A stretch of 64,000 bases of DNA from Ruminococcus sp. GTDB lineage: Bacteria; Bacillota; Clostridia; Oscillospirales; Ruminococcaceae. Shown here piece after piece: positions 7,299-15,181 of the stretch. Under the pieces are notes generated by a model. That model was not told the origin of the DNA, did not search any database, and saw nothing but the letters and a program-made list of their open reading frames with translations. The stretch spans positions 248,001 through 312,000 of the forward strand of contig JAFXSC010000022.1 in assembly GCA_017525915.1 (NCBI GenBank), read 5' to 3'. Every line of letters begins with the position of its first letter. Position 1 is the first letter of the stretch. The position numbers and the translations under genes were made by a program.

Positions 7299-9280
7299 AT
7301 CGCGTCAACCTCCGCCATAATCTGGCTGTTAGAGAAGCCGTTGAGATCCATTGCACCGGACGGGCAGGCTACCGTACAAGCGCCGCAGCCCTGACAAACA
7401 GCAGGATTGACGCTTGCCACGCGGCGTACCTTAGTGGTGCGGTCGGGCATTCTGAATTCCTTGTCGATGTATGTGATAGCTCCGTAGGGGCAGACCTTCT
7501 CGCAGGACGAGCAGCCGTTGCACATGAGCTCGTCTGAATGAGCAACGCACGGATTGCAAGTGATGCTGTTCTTGCAGAGAAGTCCGATAGCCTTTGCAGC
7601 GGCAGCACTTGCCTGAGCAACGGTCTCCGGGATATCCTTCGGTCCCTGACACGCTCCGGAGAGGAAGATTCCGGCGGTAGCGCTCTCAACAGGACGGAGC
7701 TTCGGATGAGCTTCGGTGAAAAAGTCGTTGGTGTCCATCTGTGTGGTAAGCATTGTCGCAAGAGGACGGGCAGTCTTGTCCGGCTCGATAGCGGCAGCAA
7801 GCACGACCATATCGGCGTTGATGTGGAGCTGCTCGTTTGCAAGGAGATCGGAAGCCTGTACGTCTATCTTTCCGTCCGACTTGGGAGTTACCTTGCCGAC
7901 CATTCCCTTGATGTAGTGAACATTGTACTGCTCAACTGCACGGCGGTAGAATTCGTCGAAGTTCTTTCCGGGAGTACGGACGTCGATATAGAACACATAT
8001 ACCTCGGTATCCGGATATTTCTCGCGTATGAGCATTGCGTGCTTTGCTGTGTACATACAGCATATCTTGGAGCAGTAGGGCTTGCCCTTACTGTCGTCGC
8101 ATCTTGAACCCACGCACTGAACGAATACGATAGTGTGGGGATGTGTCTTGTCGGAAGGACGGAGGAGAGTTCCGCCGTTCGGTCCGGCAGCGTTCATAAG
8201 TCTCTCAAGTTCAAGAGAGGTAACAACGTCCGGGCACTGATTGTATGCGAACTCATCGTACTTGTCAAGCTTGATAGGATTGAAGCCTGTCGCAACAACG
8301 ATAGCGCCGTACTTCTCCTCAATAAATCTGTCCTGCTGCTTGTAGTCGATAGCGCCGACCGAGCAGACTTTCGAGCACACACCGCACTTGCCGTTTTTGA
8401 GCATCATGCAGTAATTCGGGTCGATAGTTGCGACCTTCGGTACAGCCTGCGCGAACGGGATATAAATTGCAGTCCTGTTGTCGAGGCCCATGTTGAACTC
8501 GTTCGGTACCTTTTTCATCGGACATTTCTCTGTACAGAGTCCGCAGCCGGTACACTTTGTCTCGTCAACGAAACGTGCCTTCTTCTTTATCTTAACTTGG
8601 AAGTTTCCGACAAAGCCCTTGACTTCTGCAACTTCACTGAATGAATGTATCGTGATATGCTCGTTCTGCGAAGCCTCGACCATTTTAGGAGTGAGGATAC
8701 AGGCGGCACAGTCGAGAGTCGGGAAGGTCTTGTCTATCTGTGCCATTTTACCGCCGATAGTCGGATTCTTCTCAACGATGTCAACGTCAAAGCCTGCCTC
8801 TGCGATATCGAGGGCCGTCTGGATACCGGCGATACCTCCGCCGATAACGAGCGCACGCTTTACAACAGGGCTCTCACCGGCTGTGAGCGGCGCGTTGAGA
8901 TGTACCTTTGCAACAGCAGCCCTGCCGAGGATTATCGCCTTTTCGGTAGCAGTTGCGATGTCCTTGTGAATCCATGAGCACTGCTCACGGATATTCGCTA
9001 TCTCAACGAGGTAGGGGTTCAGTCCGGCAGCAGCGGCAGCCTTTCTGAAAGTATTCTCGTGCATACGCGGCGAGCATGAACAGATAACAACGCCTGTGAG
9101 ATTATGCTCCTTTATAGCGTTCTTCACGAGGTTCTGACCGGATTCGGAGCACATATACTGATAGTCCTGAGAAATAACTACGCCCGGCTCGTGTCCGAGA
9201 GTCTCAGCGACTGTTTTAACGTCGACAGTTGCGGCGATATTTGTACCGCAGTGACAGACGAATACACCTATTCTCTGCAT
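7289..9280 (-). CDS. hdrA: Heterodisulfide reductase subunit A-like bifurcating flavoprotein
   Basis: The 663-residue HdrA has an N-terminal Cys motif (GVFVCHCGTNI), an FAD-binding fold at ~residue 145 (VIGGGIAGIQTALDIAEAG) with the HdrA hallmark TLDCAACILTPKMVEA, an inserted ferredoxin region (CTGCGLCTEKCP and CGVCSKVCSVGAI), and a C-terminal two-cluster ferredoxin (CNGCSSCEKVCP, CQGCGACTVACP). In known Hdr complexes its FAD bifurcates electrons between a low-potential ferredoxin and the HdrB site. Length is normal for the family. AAGGAGG lies upstream of the ATG. It is encoded between hdrC and flxD, the order of Flx-Hdr operons in other anaerobes. Confidence 0.9.
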   Translation of the reverse strand: MQRIGVFVCHCGTNIAATVDVKTVAETLGHEPGVVISQDYQYMCSESGQNLVKNAIKEHNLTGVVICSCSPRMHENTFRKAAAAAGLNPYLVEIANIREQCSWIHKDIATATEKAIILGRAAVAKVHLNAPLTAGESPVVKRALVIGGGIAGIQTALDIAEAGFDVDIVEKNPTIGGKMAQIDKTFPTLDCAACILTPKMVEASQNEHITIHSFSEVAEVKGFVGNFQVKIKKKARFVDETKCTGCGLCTEKCPMKKVPNEFNMGLDNRTAIYIPFAQAVPKVATIDPNYCMMLKNGKCGVCSKVCSVGAIDYKQQDRFIEEKYGAIVVATGFNPIKLDKYDEFAYNQCPDVVTSLELERLMNAAGPNGGTLLRPSDKTHPHTIVFVQCVGSRCDDSKGKPYCSKICCMYTAKHAMLIREKYPDTEVYVFYIDVRTPGKNFDEFYRRAVEQYNVHYIKGMVGKVTPKSDGKIDVQASDLLANEQLHINADMVVLAAAIEPDKTARPLATMLTTQMDTNDFFTEAHPKLRPVESATAGIFLSGACQGPKDIPETVAQASAAAAKAIGLLCKNSITCNPCVAHSDELMCNGCSSCEKVCPYGAITYIDKEFRMPDRTTKVRRVASVNPAVCQGCGACTVACPSGAMDLNGFSNSQIMAEVDAICK

Positions 9281-9292
9281 TGATGCTCCTCC

Positions 9293-9676
9293 TTATTTAG
9301 CGTACTTCCTGAGTGCCGTGACGATAGCCTGCTGCGGCAGGTCTTCATCGAGCATATCAGGTATCATATCAGGACTGAGACGGTTACCGCCCTGCTGACG
9401 TACAGCGGCAAGGCGTACAGCCTCGACTACCTTTGCCGGTTCAACGCCCCTCGGGCATCTGTCCACGCAGGCAAAGCAGGTCAGGCATCTATACAGCGAT
9501 TCGGACTTCATAAGTGTCTCTATATCGCCTTTCTCGACCATGTAAACGAACTGATGAGGGTGGTATTCCATTTCATCGTAGGAGGGGCAGGTCGCAGAAC
9601 ATTTTCCGCAGCGCATACATTTGAGAACATTTGCGCCGCTTGAACGAAGGACCTGTTCTTTCAGATTCTTATTCAT
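9293..9676 (-). CDS. hdrC: Heterodisulfide reductase subunit C-like ferredoxin
   Basis: The 127-residue protein has two 4Fe-4S motifs (CMRCGKCSATCPSYDE and CLTCFACVDRCPRGVEP), typical of HdrC, which carries electrons from HdrA to HdrB. The start lies within the last codons of hdrB (8-nt overlap) with AAAGGAGG just upstream, so translation is probably coupled. Twelve nucleotides separate it from hdrA. Confidence 0.88.
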   Translation of the reverse strand: MNKNLKEQVLRSSGANVLKCMRCGKCSATCPSYDEMEYHPHQFVYMVEKGDIETLMKSESLYRCLTCFACVDRCPRGVEPAKVVEAVRLAAVRQQGGNRLSPDMIPDMLDEDLPQQAIVTALRKYAK

Positions 9677-10466
9677 TGCTTGCCTCCTTTAAGCCAAGAG
9701 CTTCAGCGAGGAGCTCAGTGAAGTAGTACACGGGAAGCTCCGAGCCGGAATTCTTTCTGAGATTATACAGGCACAGAGGACAGGCTGTAACTATCATTTC
9801 AGCGCCCATATCGGCAGCAGAATTCATGACAGCTGCGCTGCGCTTCTGAGCCTGAGCCTTGTCCTCAAGTGTTATATATCCGCCGCAGCACTCATTGCGC
9901 TGTGCATAGATTACGGGAGTTGCACCTATCGCCTTGATGAAATCCTCCATAATGGCAGGATTTTCCGGGTCATCCATAGCGAGAGCCTTTGCCGGACGGA
10001 GCAGAAGACATCCATAGTAAGCAGCAATTTTCCTTCCGGTAAGAGGATTTGTAACCTTCTCTTTAAGGTTGTCAAAACCAACAACATCGCGGAGCATTTC
10101 CAGATAGTGATAAACGGTAGTCTCACCGGTATAAGCCTCGGGAAGCTGAAGGTAGTTGTTCACCTTCGCCGCCATATTTTCATCGTGGGAAATATCATAA
10201 TTTGTCTGCTTTATAACGTTGTGGCAGGCGGAACAGACAGTTATGAGCGGTCTGCCGAGCTCCTTCGCAGCGTTGAGAGCTCTCACGGCAGAGAGCTTTG
10301 TAGCTATCTCGTCCTTTGCAGTCGTATAAGCTCCGCCGCAGCACTGCCAGTCGTCGGGCTCGGCAAGGACGATACCGAGAGCCTCTGCAGAGATTCTCGC
10401 ATAGGTGTCAAGGTCCTTAGCCTTTGTCCTGAGCGTACAGCCGGGATAATATGTAAAAGTTTCCAT
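9669..10466 (-). CDS. hdrB: Heterodisulfide reductase subunit B-like, two complete CCG domains
   Basis: The 265-residue protein has two CCG domains. The first is YYPGC...WQCCGGAY...TVCSACHN and the second YYGCLLLR...NECCGGY...TACPLCLYN. In archaeal HdrB these cysteines hold two non-cubane [4Fe-4S] clusters that reduce a disulfide. All CX(n)CCX(n)CXXC positions look intact, so the site should be functional. The organism has no reason to make CoM-S-S-CoB; the true acceptor may be another disulfide or the FrdB clusters encoded downstream. A GGATAAG lies before the ATG. Confidence 0.88.
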   Translation of the reverse strand: METFTYYPGCTLRTKAKDLDTYARISAEALGIVLAEPDDWQCCGGAYTTAKDEIATKLSAVRALNAAKELGRPLITVCSACHNVIKQTNYDISHDENMAAKVNNYLQLPEAYTGETTVYHYLEMLRDVVGFDNLKEKVTNPLTGRKIAAYYGCLLLRPAKALAMDDPENPAIMEDFIKAIGATPVIYAQRNECCGGYITLEDKAQAQKRSAAVMNSAADMGAEMIVTACPLCLYNLRKNSGSELPVYYFTELLAEALGLKEASNE

Positions 10467-10493
10467 AGCACTTATCCTTTCGTATGGATTTGT

Positions 10494-11870
10494 TCAGCAC
10501 ATCTGCTCGGGGTGGAAGACTTCATCGAACTTCTCGGCTGTGAGGAAGCCGAGCTCAACGCAGGCTTCTTTCAGGGAGATGTTGTCCTTGAACGCCTTCT
10601 TTGCGGTCTTGGCTGCATTCTCATAGCCGATGTAGGGATTGAGCGCAGTCACAAGCATGAGGGAGTTGTGGAGGTTGTGGTGCATCTTCTCTGCATTAGC
10701 TTTTATTCCGACAGCGCAGTTCTTGTTGAAGCTGAGAATAGACTCAGCGAGAAGTCTTGCGGACTGGAGGAAATTATAGGCGCAGACCGGCATGAATACG
10801 TTCAGCTCAAAGTTGCCCTGTGAAGCCGCCATGCCGACAGCAACATCGTTGCCCATTACCTGAACAGCGACCATAGTCACCTGTTCGCACTGGGTCGGAT
10901 TTACCTTGCCGGGCATGATAGACGAGCCAGGCTCGTTCTCGGGAATGAATATCTCGCCGAGACCGTCTCTCGGACCGGAAGCGAGCCATCTTACGTCGTT
11001 TGCTATCTTCATCATGTCGGCGGCAAGTGCTTTGAGTGCGCCGTGTGCGAAAACGATCTCGTCCTTGGAAGTGAGAGAGTGAAACTTGTTGGGGGCAGTC
11101 ACGAACTTCTTTCCTGTAAGTTCACTGATAGCCTCCGCAGACTTCTCAGCAAAGCCGGCAGGAGCATTAAGACCTGTTCCGACAGCTGTACCGCCAAGTG
11201 CAAGCTCTTTGAGTTCCTCACACGAAGAAAGGAGCATCTTTCTGTCCTTTTCGAGAGAAGCTCTCCAGCCGCTTATCTCCTGTGAGAACTTGATGGGAGT
11301 TGCGTCCTGTAAGTGAGTCCTTCCGCTCTTTACGATGCCTTCGTTTTCAGCTTCAAGACGCTTGAAGGTCTCAACGAGCGTATCTATTGCAGGAATGACC
11401 TTGTCCTCTACCGCAAGAACAGCAGCGATGTGCATAGCTGTCGGGAAGGTGTCATTAGAGGACTGGCTCATATTGATATCGTCGTTCGGGTGGAGAAGCT
11501 TCTCGCCTGCGATCTCGTTGCCGCGGTTGGCGATGACCTCGTTGGCGTTCATATTGGACTGAGTACCGCTGCCGGTCTGCCATACAACGAGCGGGAAATG
11601 CTCATTGAGAGAGCCGCTGATGACTTCGTCGCAAGCCTGAGAAATCGCGGCAAGCTTTCTGTCGGTCATTTTCTCGGGTTTAAGGGAATTATTTGCAATT
11701 GCAGCAGCCTTTTTGAGTATACCGAAGGCGTGGGTGATCTCTCTCGGCATGGTCTCGATACCAACGCCGATGAGGAAATTCTCGTGGCTGCGCTCTGTCT
11801 GGGCAGCCCAGTACTTGTCGGCAGGCACTCTGACCTCGCCCATAGAATCATGTTCAATACGGTAATCCAT
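10494..11870 (-). CDS. fumC: Class II fumarate hydratase
   Basis: The ~458-residue iron-independent fumarase interconverts malate and fumarate. Visible signatures are GSGTQSNMNANEVIANRG, SQSSNDTFPTAMH, GRTHLQDATPI and the superfamily signature GSSIMPGKVNPTQCE. The lyase catalytic loop is intact. A GTG lies nine bases further upstream, but GGAG sits 8 nt before the ATG at 11870, so this start was chosen. It is the first gene of the hdr-flx-frd operon and would supply its fumarate. A promoter and a Rex-operator candidate lie upstream. Confidence 0.95.
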   Translation of the reverse strand: MDYRIEHDSMGEVRVPADKYWAAQTERSHENFLIGVGIETMPREITHAFGILKKAAAIANNSLKPEKMTDRKLAAISQACDEVISGSLNEHFPLVVWQTGSGTQSNMNANEVIANRGNEIAGEKLLHPNDDINMSQSSNDTFPTAMHIAAVLAVEDKVIPAIDTLVETFKRLEAENEGIVKSGRTHLQDATPIKFSQEISGWRASLEKDRKMLLSSCEELKELALGGTAVGTGLNAPAGFAEKSAEAISELTGKKFVTAPNKFHSLTSKDEIVFAHGALKALAADMMKIANDVRWLASGPRDGLGEIFIPENEPGSSIMPGKVNPTQCEQVTMVAVQVMGNDVAVGMAASQGNFELNVFMPVCAYNFLQSARLLAESILSFNKNCAVGIKANAEKMHHNLHNSLMLVTALNPYIGYENAAKTAKKAFKDNISLKEACVELGFLTAEKFDEVFHPEQMC

Positions 11871-11922
11871 AGTATCCACTCCAGTAATTATTCGGGCATT
11901 CAGCCCACTTTCTTATAATATA

Positions 11923-11951
11923 AGTATATCAGCAAGTGCCCGGAAATTCAA
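11923..11951 (-). promoter_or_regulatory. Sigma-A type promoter of the fumC-hdr-flx-frd operon
   Basis: On the minus strand TTGAAT is separated by 17 bp from TATACT, giving a start site near 11916. A second, weaker pair (TTGTTA ... TGTATA) lies further upstream at about 11999-11972 and is overlapped by the Rex-like site. Confidence 0.5.
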
Positions 11952-11981
11952 ATGCACATTGAGAATAGCGCTATACAATTC

Positions 11982-11999
11982 TTGATATATTCTTAACAA
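11982..11999 (-). promoter_or_regulatory. Candidate Rex operator before the fumC operon
   Basis: The minus-strand 18-mer TTGTTAAGAATATATCAA matches the clostridial Rex consensus TTGTTAAN4TTAACAA at 7/7 positions in one half and 5/7 in the other. It lies ~110 bp upstream of fumC and overlaps a possible upstream -35 element. The rex gene itself is the next gene upstream. Confidence 0.6.
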
Positions 12000-12344
12000 T
12001 ACCTGTTCACAGCCGGTCCATATACAAGGCATGAAGTGAACATATCCGAAATTATATTCAAGAACTTGCAGCAAAATATCTTTTGGCACAGCAGAGATTT
12101 TTGTTGTATTTGCTTAACACAGGACAGCAAACCAGCTGATTGCGGCATCGTGCGTACCGCCGGAAGTACAGCAGGTCAAACGCCGTCACGCTTTCCCCGG
12201 CGCACTGAAACATACAGTTTCAGAATACAATTATATATTGTCAGGAATATCATTGTAAAATCTTCGTTATTTTTTTCACATATGATATTCTGAATATCGC
12301 TGCGGATACGGGTCCCGCAGCGACTTTGCCAGTAGAGTCCGGCA
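12000..12344. other. Intergenic region between rex and fumC with stem-loops and a palindrome
   Basis: No convincing gene was seen. The region holds a 7-bp hairpin (CTGAAAC / GTTTCAG, 12205-12223), a perfect odd palindrome GATATTCTGAATATC (12284-12298) with another GAATATC at 12244, and a GC-rich 9-bp stem (TCGCTGCGG / CCGCAGCGA, 12297-12323) just after the rex stop. The last may close the icd-rex transcript although no T-run follows it on the minus strand. Confidence 0.4.
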
Positions 12345-12983
12345 TTATTTGTCATAGAGTGCATTCAGCCCGTAGGACAGCGTTGTAAGGCTGTCCCCGA
12401 GATGCACGTTCTCAACTATTATGTCCTTATGCTCCATGCGGAGATCATAATGTGTGAAGTTCCAGAAAGCCTTTATGCCATATCCGATAAGCCTCTCGGC
12501 TGATTCGGCTGCCGCACTCATAGGTACGCACAGTATCGCCGCAACAGGCTTGTTTTCGGCGCAGAATTCAGCAAGGCCGTTCACGTCCATGACCGTAAGT
12601 CCGGCAATGTTCTTGCCTATTATTTCGGGATTTACGTCAAACGCACCGATGAGTGTGAAACCCTTGCTTACAAAGTCAAGATGAGTAGCTATCGCCTTTC
12701 CGAGATTTCCGGCACCAATGAGTATCATGGGTGTTTTCCTGTCAAGTCCGAGGATCTTTCCGATCTCGTCTCTGAGATCGCTGACATTGTAGCCGTACCC
12801 CTGCTGTCCGAACTCGCCGAAGCAGTTGAAATCCTGCCTTATCTGCGAGGCTGTAAGCCCCATTTTTTCGGAAAGCTCACGCGATGATATCCTGACATAG
12901 CCGTTAGTTTCAAGCTCGCCGAGAAATCTGTAATAACGCGGCAGACGCCTGATAACTGAATTTGAGATGGAGTTTTTCGCCAT
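12345..12983 (-). CDS. rex: Redox-sensing transcriptional repressor Rex
   Basis: The 212-residue protein has an N-terminal winged helix (RLPRYYRFLGEL, ISSRELSEKMGLTASQIRQD, FGQQGYGYNV) and a Rossmann NAD(H)-binding domain (ILIGAGNLGKAIA, then GAFDVNPEIIG), ending with a swapped helix. Rex represses fermentation and respiration genes until NADH/NAD rises. It follows icd by 24 nt and is probably co-transcribed with it. Its ATG is preceded by GAGGGAC. Candidate Rex sites lie upstream of both fumC and aconitase, suggesting local control of the split TCA genes. Confidence 0.96.
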   Translation of the reverse strand: MAKNSISNSVIRRLPRYYRFLGELETNGYVRISSRELSEKMGLTASQIRQDFNCFGEFGQQGYGYNVSDLRDEIGKILGLDRKTPMILIGAGNLGKAIATHLDFVSKGFTLIGAFDVNPEIIGKNIAGLTVMDVNGLAEFCAENKPVAAILCVPMSAAAESAERLIGYGIKAFWNFTHYDLRMEHKDIIVENVHLGDSLTTLSYGLNALYDK

Positions 12984-13007
12984 TTCGGTCCCTCTTTCCC
13001 TGAGAGA

Positions 13008-14219
13008 TCACATCAGCCTGTCAAGTCTGAGCTTTATCTCGTCAAGGAAGGTCTTGGAATCGACCTTCTTTTTGTTTTCAAGCTTTGAGATAAGATAAAG
13101 ATCGCCGGTCATTACACCGTCCTCGATAGTCTGTATTGTAGCTTTTTCGAGCTTGTCAGCGAAATCGCAGAGCTCGGGAGTGCCGTCAAGCTCTCCCCTC
13201 TTTCTGAGGGCGCCGCTCCATGCAAAGATAGTAGCAACGGAGTTTGTAGATGTCTCCTCGCCCTTGAGATACTTGTAGTAATGGCGCTGAACAGTACCGT
13301 GTGCAGCCTCGTACTCGTATATTCCATCGGGTGAAACGAGAACAGAAGTCATCATGGCAAGGCTGCCGTAAGCAGTCGATACCATATCGGACATAACGTC
13401 ACCGTCATAGTTCTTGCAAGCCCAGATATAGCCGCCGTTTGAACGGATAACACGCGCAACAGCGTCATCAATGAGAGTGTAGAAATACTCAATGCCTGCT
13501 TCTTCGTACTTCTCCTTGTACTCCTTCTCAAAAATCTCTGCAAAGATATCCTTGAAGCGATGATCGTACTTCTTGGAGATAGTGTCCTTGGAAGCGAACC
13601 ATACGTCCTGCTTGAGGTCAAGACCGTAGTTGAGGCAGGCTCTTGCGAAACCTGCAATAGAATCGTCAAGGTTGTGAAGTCCCTGAATGATACCGTCACA
13701 CTTCTTGAAGTCATGGATAAGCTCGCGTGTCTCATTGCCGTTCTCATCGGTAACGACGAGCTCAGCCTTGCAGCCCTTGTTCACGCGCATCTCGGTGTTC
13801 TTGTAAATGTCACCGTAAGCGTGACGCGCGATAGTTATAGGCTTTGTCCATGTGGGGATATAAGGTTCGATGCCCTTAACGATGATAGGTGTGCGGAAAA
13901 CTGTACCGTCAAGAGCAGCACGGATAGTACCGTTCGGAGACTTCCACATCTGTGTGAGGTTATACTCGGGCATTCTTGCGGCATTCGGTGTAATTGTAGC
14001 GCACTTTACGGCAACGCCGTACTTCTTTGTAGCCTCAGCGGAATCAAGCGTCACCTGATCCTTTGTCTCCTCGCGGTGAGCAAGTCCGAGGTCATAGTAT
14101 TCTGTATTGAGCTCCACATAGGGCTCGAGGAGAGTTTCCTTAATCCACTTCCAGAGGATTCGGGTCATCTCGTCTCCGTCCATTTCAACGAGAGGAGTTT
14201 TCATAGTTATCTTTGCCAT
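13008..14219 (-). CDS. icd: NADP-dependent isocitrate dehydrogenase
   Basis: The 403-residue enzyme is of the eukaryote-like homodimeric IDH type. It converts isocitrate to 2-oxoglutarate with CO2 release. Recognisable blocks are [12 protein letters not shown] at the N-terminus, [18 protein letters not shown] (phosphate/substrate loop), and [15 protein letters not shown] near the coenzyme site. AAAGGAGG precedes the ATG. With aconitase nearby it forms the oxidative half-cycle that supplies glutamate; the following gene is rex. Confidence 0.95.
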   Translation of the reverse strand: MAKITMKTPLVEMDGDEMTRILWKWIKETLLEPYVELNTEYYDLGLAHREETKDQVTLDSAEATKKYGVAVKCATITPNAARMPEYNLTQMWKSPNGTIRAALDGTVFRTPIIVKGIEPYIPTWTKPITIARHAYGDIYKNTEMRVNKGCKAELVVTDENGNETRELIHDFKKCDGIIQGLHNLDDSIAGFARACLNYGLDLKQDVWFASKDTISKKYDHRFKDIFAEIFEKEYKEKYEEAGIEYFYTLIDDAVARVIRSNGGYIWACKNYDGDVMSDMVSTAYGSLAMMTSVLVSPDGIYEYEAAHGTVQRHYYKYLKGEETSTNSVATIFAWSGALRKRGELDGTPELCDFADKLEKATIQTIEDGVMTGDLYLISKLENKKKVDSKTFLDEIKLRLDRLM

Positions 14220-14248
14220 TGGGGTTTCCTCCTTTTATTATTTACAGC

Positions 14249-14431
14249 TTATCTGAAAAGCGGAACGATGAGAAGTATCAGCAGTCCGAGCAGAAGCAGA
14301 ACTCCTGCGATGTCAGCGATTTTCCTCGCCGCAGACACACTGCCGTACTGTCTTCTTTTAACGATGTTCATGACCCATGCACACAGCATGAGGAAGACCA
14401 TCATTATGAGAAAATACACAGCGCCCCTCAT
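14249..14431 (-). CDS. Small two-helix membrane protein, unknown
   Basis: The 60-residue product has two hydrophobic helices (residues ~4-22 and 42-59) separated by a basic loop (IVKRRQYGSVSAARK). It lies 18 nt after the PARG gene and upstream of icd on the same strand, so it is probably co-transcribed. The ribosome-binding site is weak (GTGGTGGTAG). No family was recognised; a spurious frame is possible. Confidence 0.5.
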   Translation of the reverse strand: MRGAVYFLIMMVFLMLCAWVMNIVKRRQYGSVSAARKIADIAGVLLLLGLLILLIVPLFR

Positions 14432-14449
14432 TCTACCACCACTTTCCAG

Positions 14450-15148
14450 TCAGGGTATCGCAAATATTACTTTTATTTTATCCGGGATATAAAGGTTTAT
14501 CATTTCCTCAAAAACAGGCAGCACCTTTTCGCGCTTGTTGCCGAACATACCGCATCCGAACGCACCGAGCACGATAACGTCCGGCTCCTTCATGACAGCG
14601 AGATTGATTATCCGCTTTATCCTTGTACGCATAATACGGTCTATCTTTTTGCCTCTCATCATGAATTTTGCAAACGTCCTGTTGACTGCCGGGCAGGTGA
14701 TAAAGGCACAGGTCAGCGGATCTTCAAGCTTTGCACCGCTGTCATCGCGTATCACCGGAACGTTCTCCGAATATATCATGATATCGGTATAATTCGGCAG
14801 GACATGAAGTCTGTTTTTGCGATAATAGCGTTTCTGGGTCTTTATCGTGTAATAAAGCAGTGAAGCCCTGCACAGGCTTTCCTCCTGTGCATTGCCTCCG
14901 AGGACATAACCTCCGCCAGGGTACATTGCATTCGCGAAGTTCAGGGCAATGACCTTGCCGCTGTCCGCATTATCAAGGATTGCCTGCACGGTAGTCTGTC
15001 TTACCGTATTGTCTTCGACACGGTAAGGCACTTCCCTGCTTATCTCAGGAAGCTCTGCAAGTTCGGCAACAGTCTCCGACCTCATATCCGGGAAGCTGCC
15101 GTTTCTGAAAATGCGGTCATTTTCACGCTTTATACCGATATTTCCCAT
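14450..15148 (-). CDS. Microbial-type poly(ADP-ribose) glycohydrolase (PARG, TIGR02452-like)
   Basis: The 232-residue macrodomain-related protein carries the PARG signature: NFANAMYPGGGYVLGGNAQ followed by EESLCRASLLY, that is, GGG then QEE with the two catalytic glutamates. A downstream VIVLGAFGCGMFGN matches the ADP-ribose-binding loop. Such enzymes remove ADP-ribose polymers or hydrolyse related adducts. AGGAGCGG lies before the ATG. It sits between aconitase and icd without obvious metabolic linkage. Confidence 0.85.
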   Translation of the reverse strand: MGNIGIKRENDRIFRNGSFPDMRSETVAELAELPEISREVPYRVEDNTVRQTTVQAILDNADSGKVIALNFANAMYPGGGYVLGGNAQEESLCRASLLYYTIKTQKRYYRKNRLHVLPNYTDIMIYSENVPVIRDDSGAKLEDPLTCAFITCPAVNRTFAKFMMRGKKIDRIMRTRIKRIINLAVMKEPDVIVLGAFGCGMFGNKREKVLPVFEEMINLYIPDKIKVIFAIP

Positions 15149-15181
15149 AGCACCGCTCCTTGATACCGTTCCGTAAGGATT

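Noticed and set aside
12101-12120. Another Rex-like sequence (TTGTATTTGCTTAACAC)
   Set aside because: Half-sites are separated by 3 instead of 4 bases, so it does not fit the 18-bp Rex operator.
12036-12293. 85-codon plus-strand frame between rex and fumC
   Set aside because: No ribosome site, no recognisable product, and the region carries regulatory palindromes.
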